This document shows positions 53,201-61,619 of a stretch of 64,000 bases of DNA, one piece after another. The notes below the pieces were generated by a model. It was not told where the DNA came from. It saw only the letters and a list, made by a program, of their open reading frames with translations, and did not search any database. The stretch covers positions 94,223 to 158,222 of the forward strand of contig MKRJ01000034.1 in the NCBI GenBank assembly GCA_001896885.1. The letters are read 5' to 3'. The position numbers and the translations under genes are program-made. Origin of the DNA: Rhizobiales bacterium 65-79. GTDB lineage: Bacteria > Pseudomonadota > Alphaproteobacteria > Rhizobiales > Rhizobiaceae. The stretch's first letter is position 1. Each line of letters opens with the position of its first letter.

Positions 53201-53318
53201 TAGGCCTGCGGGTCACGGTGAATTCGGTTCGGTTGATCTCCTGACCGCGGAAGAGGCCGGCGACGGCCTCAATCGCCGCCTTCTGATACTCGAGGTCGGG
53301 CTCAAAGTGCAGCTTCAT
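50289..53318 (-). CDS. res: Type III-like restriction endonuclease Res subunit
   Basis: A 1009-residue SF2 translocase-nuclease. Walker A DFTVEMETGTGKTYVYL near residue 110, DEPQ box LIVDEPQSV near 240, helicase motif QTIGRGLRL near 540, and a C-terminal nuclease core NPDWAVLVEVSGEERLYFVVETKG (PD..ExK) near 945. Typical of type III Res, which cuts with Mod after translocation. Start ATG 53318 is chosen from the family N-terminus (MKLHFEPDLEYQKAAIEAV); it lies 10 bases after the mod stop. Confidence 0.93.
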   Translation of the reverse strand: MKLHFEPDLEYQKAAIEAVAGLFRGQEINRTEFTVTRRPMAERTGQNDLDLGEFLGPQGELGLVESELGIGNRLTLLDDEIIANLKDIQLRNGLAPSSALTSGDFTVEMETGTGKTYVYLRTVFELNKLYGFTKFVIVVPSVAIKEGVYKTLQITEEHFKSLYSGQPFDYFLYDSTKLGQVRNFATSPNIQVMVVTVGAINKKDVNNLYKDSEKTGGERPIDLIRATRPILIVDEPQSVDGGLSGAGKNALGEMNPLCTLRYSATHVDKHHMVFRLDAVDAYERKLVKQIEVASLEVEGGHNKAYVRFVSASNGKGSVTARVEIDVLEGKQVRRKEVVVQDGDDLEELTKRAIYADCRIGEIRAARDNQLLEVKLPGSETFLQRGQAVGDVDADALKRLMLRRTIHEHLEKEKRLAPLGIKVLSLFFIDAVEHYRSYDADGNPVKGKYARIFEEEYRRAAKLPEFVSLFKEVDLQSEAEDVHDGYFSIDKARRWTDTTENTQSARDNAERAYNLIMKDKEKLLGFETKLKFIFSHSALKEGWDNPNVFQICALREIGTERERRQTIGRGLRLCVNQKGERLRGFDVNTLTVIATESYEEFAENLQKEIEKDTGIKFGIVEKHQFATLPVVKADGSTGMLGFEESALIFDHLKSQGFVDAKGKVQDTLRTALKDGSFALPAALEAHLASVRDVLQKVAGKLDIKNADERIVVKTRQAILESAEFQALWDRIKHKTTYRVHFDNEKLLADCAKAIAHGPPVSKARVRIRKADLSIGQGGVGAKEHDKNSGTIVTIEEGDIVLPDVLTDLQDRTQLTRKSLVRILTECGRLTDFKRNPQAFIEIAGEVINRTKRLAIVDGIKYQRIGDEYYYAQELFAQEELTGYLRNILKDAQKSVFEHVVYDSGGVERTFAEQLEKNESVKIYAKLPAWFKVPTPLGTYNPDWAVLVEVSGEERLYFVVETKGSMFVDDLRDNEAAKIACGEAHFKALAVGKNPARYIKARTVDDLMDRL

Positions 53319-53328
53319 CGAACAGGCC

Positions 53329-55248
53329 TCACAAGCTGCGCACGTCGGAGATGCCATTCTGGTTCAGGATCGCCGCCATGTTCGTCTTAGCGATGTCATC
53401 AGTGATCCCTGAATCCTTGAACACGACGCGCGTGTCGGCTGCTGGCGCGAGTTCTGCATGCCATGCAACAATGCCAGCACTGAGCGGTTCAATTACCTCC
53501 TTCGTTAGACCGTCGGCGAGGCAAACGATTAGCACGCCTCCGCCAATAGAATGGACCGCCTTCCCTGCAATGCTTCTCGTTTCGATCGGCACGCAGAGGT
53601 CGAGCCCAAGTTTGAGCAAAAGTTCATAGAGCACATCCTCCTCGGCTCGACCTTGGACGAGATGCTCCGTGTTCTTCAGGAGGCTGTTCTCTATGTCATC
53701 TGGATCGGGCTCCCACGCGCGGATGTTCGAGGAAGCAAGCTTGAAGACACGAAAGCCAGAATCACCCTTGAAGAGTGGATTTTCTTCATCGATCCGCTTT
53801 GCAGAACGCCGGAGGCGCTCTTTAGTCAATTCAGATATTTTGCGCGGCAACTTCAATTTATCACAAAAATCGGCCGCCACTTTCTGTTCCCTGTTGCTTG
53901 GGTCGAGCGGCTCGGGGAGTTGCACCAGCATATAGCGTCGCTTAACGCTTTCCGCGGCATTTTGCTTCAGCACCGCATGTCCTGTTGTCCCGGAACCCGC
54001 AAAGAAGTCTAGGACTATGTCTCCATCAGCAGTGACCTGCTCAATAAGGCTTGCGATCAGTTCGGTCGGCTTCGGGAAGGCAAAGAGATCGACATCGAAC
54101 AGTGATCGAATTTCCTGCGTACCGTCAGCTGTGTGAATTCCATCTATGACCGACCGGAAGGCGATAAACTCGGCGCGCATTTCGCTGCGAAACTTCTTTT
54201 CGCGCGGCCTTCCTTGGTCGTTCTTGGGGAAGAGAACCTTACCCGCGGATATCAATTCCGCCATCCGTTCCCTCGAGTACCGCCATCCCGTTGAAGCATT
54301 CGGAGGGAATACGCGGCCTGTAGACGGTTCGACGATATCATAATGGAGATTTGGCCGCTGATCGCGCGTGGCAAGACCAAGCATGCTGCGGCTCATCCAA
54401 TCTCCACGCGGATCGTTATCTGGATTCGCAAACTTAGATTCGTCTCGCCCCACCCCCTTTAGAGAGAACCCATCATCCCTGGCATAAGCTAAAATGTACT
54501 CATGGTCGGTCGATATATTCGTATTCGCACGAGCGTCGGTAAATTGACGTGCCTTCCAAACGAATTGCGCGACGAAATTCTCCTCGCCATAAATTTCATT
54601 CAGGATCAGTCGAAGATTAGCGACCTCTCCATCGTCGCACGAGACGAGGATGACACCGTCAGGGTGGAGAAGATTCCTCGCCACCTTCAGTCGGGGATAC
54701 ATCATGTTCAACCAGTCGGTATGAAATCTGCCGGACGCTTCGGTGTTGGAGCTGATTCTACGCCCACCCTCAACCTGCCCGGTCAGCTCAAGATAGTTCT
54801 TGATGTTGTCACTATAATTATCCGGATAAACAAAATCCTTGCCAGTGTTATAGGGGGGATCGATGTAGATCAGCTTCACCTTTCCGGAAAAGCTCTTTTG
54901 CAAAAGTTTCAGGACCTCAAGGTTGTCGCCTTCGATCATTAGGTTCTGCGTCGTATCCCAATCCACGCTCTCCTCCAGGCACGGAAGTAGCGTGCCGGTC
55001 GATGGCGTCAGTGCAATCTGCCGCGCACGACGCTTACCGTGCCAGTTGAGCCCAAATTTCTCATCGCGCCGATCAACCGATGAGCCGAGTAGCTCTTTCA
55101 GAACATCGAAATCGATCTGTCCTTCACCGAAGGCTTCGGGAAACAGCACCTTCAACGTCTCCAAGTTGGCGGCGACTAGATCGGCGCTCTTGGTCTCTGG
55201 GGCGTCCCAGTTCAATTTCTTGATTCCCGTCATCGGCGTCCGTTCCAT
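53329..55248 (-). CDS. mod: Type III-like DNA methyltransferase Mod subunit
   Basis: A 639-residue beta-class N6-adenine methyltransferase. Motif IV is LIYIDPPYNTGKDFVY (Asp130 to Tyr133), motif I is IVLDFFAGSGTTGHAV about residue 410; order IV then I defines the beta class as in Mod and EcoP15I. The intervening segments (about 150-400) should hold the target recognition domain. An ATG at 55233 is an alternative start. Codon use is more A+T-rich than in the neighbours, suggesting separate origin. Confidence 0.93.
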   Translation of the reverse strand: MERTPMTGIKKLNWDAPETKSADLVAANLETLKVLFPEAFGEGQIDFDVLKELLGSSVDRRDEKFGLNWHGKRRARQIALTPSTGTLLPCLEESVDWDTTQNLMIEGDNLEVLKLLQKSFSGKVKLIYIDPPYNTGKDFVYPDNYSDNIKNYLELTGQVEGGRRISSNTEASGRFHTDWLNMMYPRLKVARNLLHPDGVILVSCDDGEVANLRLILNEIYGEENFVAQFVWKARQFTDARANTNISTDHEYILAYARDDGFSLKGVGRDESKFANPDNDPRGDWMSRSMLGLATRDQRPNLHYDIVEPSTGRVFPPNASTGWRYSRERMAELISAGKVLFPKNDQGRPREKKFRSEMRAEFIAFRSVIDGIHTADGTQEIRSLFDVDLFAFPKPTELIASLIEQVTADGDIVLDFFAGSGTTGHAVLKQNAAESVKRRYMLVQLPEPLDPSNREQKVAADFCDKLKLPRKISELTKERLRRSAKRIDEENPLFKGDSGFRVFKLASSNIRAWEPDPDDIENSLLKNTEHLVQGRAEEDVLYELLLKLGLDLCVPIETRSIAGKAVHSIGGGVLIVCLADGLTKEVIEPLSAGIVAWHAELAPAADTRVVFKDSGITDDIAKTNMAAILNQNGISDVRSL

Positions 55249-55281
55249 GGTCTACGTTTTGGTTCCTGCCTCGCGAACCTG

Positions 55282-56256
55282 CTAAGGATGGAAGAGGCGA
55301 TAGTGGTACTCGAGCGCAGCGGTGCTTGGGTGAAGTGCCGTTTTGGATGGGAGCGCAGGGCCTCGACCGTCAAGTGCCTCATATTCTGATCCCTCAAGTA
55401 ACGTTGACACCTTCACGACAATCTTCTTTGGCTCAATAGAAATTAGAGCAAGATCGAAAAGTGTGTGGATGTCAGCACGAAGTAACAATCCATTGGAAAC
55501 AGCGTTTGTTTTCAATCCTCGGTAGGGCGTGATATGGGCAGCCTCCAACACCAAAGGCGTCTTGCATTGCGTCATGGCGCATTGGGCAGCATACGCGGAG
55601 AGAAGTTTCCGGCGGAACGCCTGTTGGCCCAGGCGTCGAACGACCGCCGCGATTATTCGTTTTCTTCCGTCCGCGATGTTCTTAGGATCGAACGCTTCTC
55701 CGCGTTCTTCCTCCTGTTGCATCAGAAATTCATCGAAGCGACTTAGGCCGGGCACGTGAAAAGTGGCAACAAATGCAGGTGGTGCCGCTCCGATGCCTGT
55801 ATGAACAGAGGTCATCCCCTTCGGCCTGTCGGCGGCTCTCAAAGCAAGAATGCCGCTTTCAAGAGAAAAACGTGCGTGAAATGACGTCCCTATCTTGAAT
55901 ATGAGGATATATGGAGGGTTGCTCGAGTCATAGACTGTCGGGAATCCAGCAGTCGTCGCCCAAGCTGGATGCCTGTTACTGTATTGATCGCGGATGCGCC
56001 ATTCGCCCCCTCTGCGCCGAGGATTCCCGCTAAAGGCCAAATGCGCCACTCGGGTCCGAGTGGGGTCTGCGGCGGCAGAAATGTCCACGTCAGATTGCCC
56101 ACGAGCATTTAGAAAATCATCAATGGGAAAAAGGTCGGTCCGCACACCGAGTGCGATGTGCATTGCTCCACCCCCTCGGCCGTGAGGGGACGCACTCCCG
56201 TTCATCGCCCTGAAGTCGGTCGGACTTATGCGTCTCCAGAGCACCAGCGGATTCAT
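55282..56256 (-). CDS. HNH endonuclease
   Basis: A 324-residue protein. C-terminal HNH domain: CAMTQCKTPLVLEAAHITPYRGLKTNAVSNGLLLRADIHTLFDL (AH and N-x8-H ligands and catalytic His). N-terminal 200 residues are unassigned (VDISAAADPTRTRVAH, WRIRDQYSNRHP). Start ATG 56256 overlaps the DUF262 remnant stop by 4 bases. It lies just upstream of mod. In this position it may be a third nuclease arm of the restriction unit or a carried homing enzyme. Confidence 0.8.
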   Translation of the reverse strand: MNPLVLWRRISPTDFRAMNGSASPHGRGGGAMHIALGVRTDLFPIDDFLNARGQSDVDISAAADPTRTRVAHLAFSGNPRRRGGEWRIRDQYSNRHPAWATTAGFPTVYDSSNPPYILIFKIGTSFHARFSLESGILALRAADRPKGMTSVHTGIGAAPPAFVATFHVPGLSRFDEFLMQQEEERGEAFDPKNIADGRKRIIAAVVRRLGQQAFRRKLLSAYAAQCAMTQCKTPLVLEAAHITPYRGLKTNAVSNGLLLRADIHTLFDLALISIEPKKIVVKVSTLLEGSEYEALDGRGPALPSKTALHPSTAALEYHYRLFHP

Positions 56257-56570
56257 AGTGCCCCCATCCGATGTTGAGCGACGCCCCATTTTGCCGGAAC
56301 GATTCCGCATGCTGCGCCACAGAGGGACGTCACGCGTCGCAGACCAGCACACAGGAGCGCGACGACGCAGGCCGCAAGCGGCCTATCGCATCGATGAGCA
56401 ACCGCCTTGGCGACTGTCACCCAGACCAGTGGACTACCGACCGGGTGACGGTGGTATAGCAAGTCGAACAAACTGCGGACCTGGTCGCGGTTCCAGACGT
56501 AGCCACGCTGGAATTCGCGTAATGCCATAAGGTCACCGCTGATATGATTCAGGATCGCCGAAATCTTCAT
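56253..56570 (-). pseudogene. Truncated DUF262/GmrSD-type protein
   Basis: The first 55 residues, MKISAILNHISGDLMALREF to QRGYVWNRDQVRSLF to HPVGSPLVWVT, match the start of DUF262 (GmrSD restriction) proteins, which are usually several hundred residues. The following 50 residues show no similarity (Cys- and Arg-rich), so the gene is a remnant truncated by deletion or recombination. Frame and ATGA overlaps on both sides are preserved (56567-56570 and 56253-56256), so translation could still pass through and couple the neighbours. Confidence 0.7.
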
Positions 56571-57352
56571 GCACTGCCCCCCAGCATCAATTTCTTATTC
56601 CGATCGATCGCTATCTCGATCGCTTTGATTTTCTGGTTCAGATCCACTCGCTGACCAATCTGCTTTGCTCGCGCCGCCTGCGCGCGCAATTGAGTAGCTT
56701 CCCGCGCCAGGCGCGCATGTTCTTCCAGCGCCCTCCGGCGGCGATCGATCACACCAGTTTCGTCTTTGACCTCGAAAATCCCCGACAGCCGGGCCGCGGC
56801 CAGCGCCTCGATCCGCGCGAGCCAGCCATCGTAGACAGTCGACAGGTCACGCGCAGGTTGACGTTCTAGCGCGAAGCTGTCCAGAAAAGCGCGCTCGGCG
56901 GCGTGCAGAGCGTCCGGATCAATGCCGCCTGCAACCACAACGCGCTCGACAACAACCTTCTCGCCCTCATTCTGCGCCGCCCGCTTGGGTGCGACGGAGA
57001 TGGCGACACCACCGGTGCCGGTCGTGATCAAGAGTACTGGATATGGAATTGCGCGATGGATCAGCTCGGTCAGGCGTGCGGCACGCGCCTCTGGGCGAAA
57101 GGCCGCGGCGATGACGGCGATCTCGGAATAATCGCGGGTCTGGTCTGTGAACGCAGGAATCGCAATCGTGTTCGGCTTGAGCACTGCAAGCCATTGCATC
57201 TCGTCGATGCCGTCCTGAATCGCGCGCTTGTCGGCGGTCGTCGGGGCCCCTTGCTCCACCAGCATCTTCTTGGGAACGCGCGCATCCACGCGCGCTCGCG
57301 ACGGCAGGTCGAGAGCGGAGACAATCGCAGCGACCGTTGCCATCCCGGTCAT
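56567..57352 (-). CDS. DUF4391-family protein
   Basis: A 261-residue protein matching DUF4391: LPSRARVDARVPKKMLVEQGAPTTADKRAIQDGIDEMQWLAVLKPNTIAIP, then IHRAIPYPVLLITT and a C-terminal coiled coil (RRRALEEHARLAREATQLRAQAARAKQIGQRVDLNQKI). The family accompanies helicase and type III-like restriction genes (from memory) and probably acts as a structural or recognition subunit. Start overlaps the helicase stop by 4 bases (ATGA). Confidence 0.75.
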   Translation of the reverse strand: MTGMATVAAIVSALDLPSRARVDARVPKKMLVEQGAPTTADKRAIQDGIDEMQWLAVLKPNTIAIPAFTDQTRDYSEIAVIAAAFRPEARAARLTELIHRAIPYPVLLITTGTGGVAISVAPKRAAQNEGEKVVVERVVVAGGIDPDALHAAERAFLDSFALERQPARDLSTVYDGWLARIEALAAARLSGIFEVKDETGVIDRRRRALEEHARLAREATQLRAQAARAKQIGQRVDLNQKIKAIEIAIDRNKKLMLGGSA

Positions 57353-60300
57353 GAAACCGTACTCGCCAGTGAGGGCAAGGCAACCAAGAAGGCCACCACT
57401 TCGAAGTCGTTAATCCCCGCGAATTCACCCTTCATGGCGTGTGTCCCACCTATCTGAAACAGGCTGGCGACTGCGCGCTCCTCGCGCTTTCCAATCAGCG
57501 TGCCGACAGCTTGAGCAAGCAGCTTTCGGTAGGATTCCATGTCGCGACCCGAGCGGGTCGCCTTGTCGAACCGCTTGTAGGCCTCCTGGTCCGGCTGGTC
57601 GCGCCCGAGACTGAGCTTCTTTAAGCGGTCGAGTACCTGTTTCGCCTGCGTGTAGGGGAGCAATACCTCGCCGTCATCACCGACATGCACAACATAATGG
57701 GGTGCCAACGGATAGCCTGGCTCGGCGGCCGCCAGCGCTGCATCCCCGACGGCCCGAAGGCAAAAGATCACGCCGGGCGGGATCGGGATCTCGCCGTCGC
57801 CGAGAGTCTCGGTGACCGCATAGGTGCCGAGTGGCAAGGAGTCGAGGCGGCCCTTATTTGCCCGGAGATAGCCGGCAAGGTCGATGCGGAAATCGTTCAG
57901 GGTCAGATCGGCGATTGAAACGCCGCTCGACAAATCCTCCAGATCGATCACAGCGTCCTGCAGCTTCTGCAGCTGCGCGCGGCGATATTCCAGATCATTC
58001 ATCTCGTTGCCGGCTTGAAACTCGATGACGTTTTCTTCACCGGTCGCCGATACATCCAGGAGCACCATGCGTCCGCTGACACGGGACTCGAGGTCCAGAT
58101 ACTCGTCCAGCTCCATGTTCGGCCAGAAGTTGACCAACTGGATCTTGGCGTTGCGGGAGCCGATCCGGTCGATGCGCCCAAAGCGCTGAATGATCCGGAC
58201 TGGATTCCAGTGGATGTCGTAATTGATGAGGTAATCGCAGTCTTGGAGGTTCTGGCCCTCGGAGATGCAATCCGTAGCGATCAGAAGATCGATTTCACCC
58301 TCTGTCGCAAGTTCGGCCGGACGTTCTTTGGATTGCGGAGAGAAAGCACTCAGAATGCTGCTCATATCTCCGCGCACACCAGGCAACGTCGTCCGGTTCG
58401 ACCCGGCACCGCTGACAATTGCGCTGTGTAGGCCGAGTTCGGCGTGCGCCCAGGGCGCCAATTCGCGATAGAGATAATCCGCGGTGTCGGCGAAGGCCGT
58501 GAACAGAAGAATCTTTCGATTGTTCTGATTTATCGGCGAACTCACCTTGTCCGCGATAACCCGTCTCAGCGCAGCAAGCTTGGCGTCTCGTGTCGGAATC
58601 ACGAGACGGGACGCCGCCACGAGCGCCTCAAGGCGGTTGTGATCCTCGGCGAGGTCCTGTCGCCAACGAACACGGTCAACATCTTGAAGGAGCACTTTGA
58701 CCTTCCGACCGACAAGCAATGCCTCGAAGGCCGGATCGTCTACGTCCACGTCGTCGATGGGAAGTTCGTCAACCGAGTCATCGTGGGCGTCGATCTTAGC
58801 GAGAAGTGCATCGACGTCGGCGAGTTGGCGCTCAATGGTCAGAGAGAACGACGCTACCGAACTCTCCATGCGCTTCAGGATGTTCACTCGCAATAGGTGG
58901 GTGAGGCTCTCTTCGCGATCGACCTGTCGGAAAAAGCGATCGCCGCCGTGAATTTTCGTGCTGTACTTCTCGTCGTACGCGGCCTGCTTGTGCGGCAGCA
59001 CGTATCGTAGTGGCGCGTAGGCACCGAGGGTCAGGCGACGAATTTCATTGTTGACCTCACGGATCGGCCGGAACTCCCCAGTGAGATCAACGTCGGCTTT
59101 GATGTTCACCGGCGGGAGTCGGTCGGGGAACTCTCCGGTCTCTTCGATCCCATAATAGCGCTGCACATGCTTTCGTGACCGAGCGATAGTCAGCATGTCG
59201 AGCAGCTTGAAATAATCGAAGCCCAGCATATCCATCAATCTGGCTGGACGCCGATCGCCTTCTGGCAATTCAAGCCATCGATTGAACTGCGCCTGCGCCT
59301 TGCGGATCGTAGCTTCGATACTGGGGATGCCATAGGCCACGAGGGCCACATCATTTCCTTCAGTCACGAATGCGATTTGGTTCTTCAGGTCGGCAAGTCG
59401 GTTATTGACCGGTGTCGCCGACAGCATCAAAACCTTGGTTTTCACCCCCGATTGGATGATCCGCTTCATGAGATGGTCGTAGCGGCTATCGCGGTCCTTA
59501 TGCGTCGGCTTATTCCGAAAATTATGCGACTCGTCGATGACGACGAGGTCGTAATTGCCCCAGTTGACGTGCGAGAGATCAATGTCCCCTGAGAGACCGC
59601 CGTCGCGCGACAAATCCGTGTGATTCAAAACGTCAAAATTCAAACGATCTGGCGCTAGCACATTGCGACGATCATTCGTTTTATAGAGGGTCCAGTTGTC
59701 GCGAAGCCGCTTCGGGCAAAGGACAAGAACTCGGTCGTTGCGAAGCTCGTAATACTTTATGACAGCAAGCGCTTCGAACGTCTTACCCAGTCCAACGCTG
59801 TCGGCGATAATGCAACCACCAATTCTCTCGAGCTTGTCGATTGCACCGGTTACGCCATCTCGCTGGAAATGAAACAGCTTCTTCCAAACGACGGTATTTC
59901 GGATACCCGTGGCGGACTTGATGATTCGTTCTTCATCGAGTTCGTCGCCCAAATCCTTGAACATCTGATAGAGGATCTGGAAATAGACGAGTGAGGGTGC
60001 CCGTTGAGAGCCCACATCATCCAGTACCTTCAGGAGATGAGCCTTCGCCGAGGGGTTAGGCTCCAAGTCATCCCAATTTGAACGAAACCATTCGGCGAAG
60101 TCGGCTGCCTCCGCGTCCGATTCGGTCGCTTGGACGAGTCCTAATCGGCCGCCGGGCGTCACCCCCAGCCCTTCCGTTGTGAACGAACACGTTCCCAGCA
60201 TCGCGCGGTGGAGTGAGGGTTTGCCATCCACCAAAACTAGCGACTGCGGCGGTGCCTTCCTGGCGTGGCGGATCTCGGCCCGTTTCTTAATCCAATCAGA

Positions 60301-60561
60301 GGCAAGGCGAGCAAGCCAACGTCCGTGAAGTGCTCCCCTGGAAGCGATGTCGGCATCACCGCCCAACAGGCCGGGCAGGATAGCCGCGGGCTCGCCTAGC
60401 AACAGTCGGCATCGTTCGACGCGGTCCAATACATCCCGAAGCTCGGCGAAAGCGAACAACGAGAAAGACGGAGAAACGAGGTCAACATTGGTCCCCTGCG
60501 TCAGCCATTCCCGCAGGCTATCAACTCCTCGATCTGTCCCGCTATTTCGGACGAGCCTCAT
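57349..60561 (-). CDS. SNF2-type helicase with PLD-like N-terminal region
   Basis: A 1070-residue protein. Residues about 100-170 resemble a degenerate phospholipase D-like domain (SLHRAMLGTCSFTTEGLGVTPGG... FAEWFRSNWDDLE), where HxK has become HRA. Residues 225-850 are an SNF2-type helicase: Walker A DSVGLGKT (254-261), DESH box VVIDESHNFRN, SATP motif MLSATPVNN, and motif VI QRFGRIDRIG. The C-terminal 220 residues are unassigned. Start overlaps the abiEii stop by 4 bases. Such helicases drive translocation in defence systems (BREX/DISARM-like). Confidence 0.85.
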   Translation of the reverse strand: MRLVRNSGTDRGVDSLREWLTQGTNVDLVSPSFSLFAFAELRDVLDRVERCRLLLGEPAAILPGLLGGDADIASRGALHGRWLARLASDWIKKRAEIRHARKAPPQSLVLVDGKPSLHRAMLGTCSFTTEGLGVTPGGRLGLVQATESDAEAADFAEWFRSNWDDLEPNPSAKAHLLKVLDDVGSQRAPSLVYFQILYQMFKDLGDELDEERIIKSATGIRNTVVWKKLFHFQRDGVTGAIDKLERIGGCIIADSVGLGKTFEALAVIKYYELRNDRVLVLCPKRLRDNWTLYKTNDRRNVLAPDRLNFDVLNHTDLSRDGGLSGDIDLSHVNWGNYDLVVIDESHNFRNKPTHKDRDSRYDHLMKRIIQSGVKTKVLMLSATPVNNRLADLKNQIAFVTEGNDVALVAYGIPSIEATIRKAQAQFNRWLELPEGDRRPARLMDMLGFDYFKLLDMLTIARSRKHVQRYYGIEETGEFPDRLPPVNIKADVDLTGEFRPIREVNNEIRRLTLGAYAPLRYVLPHKQAAYDEKYSTKIHGGDRFFRQVDREESLTHLLRVNILKRMESSVASFSLTIERQLADVDALLAKIDAHDDSVDELPIDDVDVDDPAFEALLVGRKVKVLLQDVDRVRWRQDLAEDHNRLEALVAASRLVIPTRDAKLAALRRVIADKVSSPINQNNRKILLFTAFADTADYLYRELAPWAHAELGLHSAIVSGAGSNRTTLPGVRGDMSSILSAFSPQSKERPAELATEGEIDLLIATDCISEGQNLQDCDYLINYDIHWNPVRIIQRFGRIDRIGSRNAKIQLVNFWPNMELDEYLDLESRVSGRMVLLDVSATGEENVIEFQAGNEMNDLEYRRAQLQKLQDAVIDLEDLSSGVSIADLTLNDFRIDLAGYLRANKGRLDSLPLGTYAVTETLGDGEIPIPPGVIFCLRAVGDAALAAAEPGYPLAPHYVVHVGDDGEVLLPYTQAKQVLDRLKKLSLGRDQPDQEAYKRFDKATRSGRDMESYRKLLAQAVGTLIGKREERAVASLFQIGGTHAMKGEFAGINDFEVVAFLVALPSLASTVS

Positions 60562-61619
60562 TTTTCGTCGCCCTTCAGGGCACCAGTCGGCGCCGGCGGT
60601 TGCCTGTCGCGTCGCCTCCCTCGTCTCGTGCGTGGCGCCAGCGACTTGTCGCCCGATTTCCAAGCTTTGACGTTCTGCGCCTTCCATCGCAACGCCGGAG
60701 AGGCTTCGATCGCGTCCCGCACGCGTTCCGGCACGCCGAGAGGGGACGCATCGATCTCACCCCGATCAAGCACGGCATCCAGAAATTCGCTCTCCCCCGT
60801 TGTCAGCTGAAACAGCGGCGCGAGCTTCTCCTGGCATTCTGCCGTGACGTTCTCGATCCAGGTCGCCGGACCGCCAAAGGCATCGAAATACCGATCGTGC
60901 AGGCACATGGTCAGCTTGCCGGTGATGTCGCCGACCTCGCATCCGATCGCCGCGGGCGAGGCGGTGCGCCAGTCGAAGCTCTTGGCGCACGCGCCGATCA
61001 TCAAAGTGGCCACCTTGATCTTCGCCCAGTCGAGAGACGGCATGGCGATGATCCGGTGCGCGTCGAACAGATCGCGCGCGGTGCGCCGCGTGATCAGCGC
61101 GACCATCTTGCCGGCGACGATCTCGTGGATATCGAGGACCGGCACATTCGTGGCCTGGTAGGATCCGATGGCCACCGATGGCATGCGATCCACGCCGTAA
61201 AGGGGGCCGCGGTAGAGATAGTTGATATCGATCTCGATGGTCCCCGCGCCGCCCAGCGCGGAGGCGTAGCGATAAATCCATTTGCCGCCGGCGTGCTCGG
61301 ACGGCTCACGCCGCGCGGCATAGCCTTTCGATTCCATCAATCGCTCAATCCGGTCTTCTAGTCCCGGCCGGTCGGCGTCCATCTGTTCCTTCTCGACCGC
61401 GCCGACATAGTTGACGTCGATGTCGACAGAGAGGCGGTCCAGATCGGAATGGAAGACGTTGAGCGCCGTGCCGCCCTTTAAGGCCACGCGCGGCCCGATC
61501 AGCGTGTCGGCGCCGAAGGCATCGAGAATATCGATCAGTCGGATCACACGCTCCAACGTCGCGGGCTGGAGCTGCCGCTCGGCCGCGATGTCCTGAAGTG
61601 TTTCTCGCGACGCGACCAT
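60558..61619 (-). CDS. abiEii: AbiEii-family nucleotidyltransferase toxin
   Basis: A 353-residue nucleotidyltransferase of the AbiEii/AbiGii family. Active-site motifs: ALKGGTALNVF (residues 47-55) and LSVDIDVNYVG (Asp66/Asp68); also RTARDLFDAHRI. In characterised members it adds nucleotides to tRNA or phosphorylates; growth arrest aborts phage infection, neutralised by AbiEi. C-terminal 50 residues are Arg/Pro-rich. Start shares one base with the abiEi stop; stop overlaps the helicase ATG by 4, so toxin and helicase are translationally linked. Confidence 0.88.
   Translation of the reverse strand: MVASRETLQDIAAERQLQPATLERVIRLIDILDAFGADTLIGPRVALKGGTALNVFHSDLDRLSVDIDVNYVGAVEKEQMDADRPGLEDRIERLMESKGYAARREPSEHAGGKWIYRYASALGGAGTIEIDINYLYRGPLYGVDRMPSVAIGSYQATNVPVLDIHEIVAGKMVALITRRTARDLFDAHRIIAMPSLDWAKIKVATLMIGACAKSFDWRTASPAAIGCEVGDITGKLTMCLHDRYFDAFGGPATWIENVTAECQEKLAPLFQLTTGESEFLDAVLDRGEIDASPLGVPERVRDAIEASPALRWKAQNVKAWKSGDKSLAPRTRRGRRRDRQPPAPTGALKGDEK

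Noticed and set aside
57349-60561. DISARM or BREX system
   Set aside because: The SNF2-type helicase is suggestive, but no DrmB (DUF1998), PglZ, BrxC or BrxL-like gene is present; type III-like Mod/Res is the better description.
60600-61361. A 253-codon open frame on the plus strand
   Set aside because: Antisense of abiEii; no ribosome site and no similarity.
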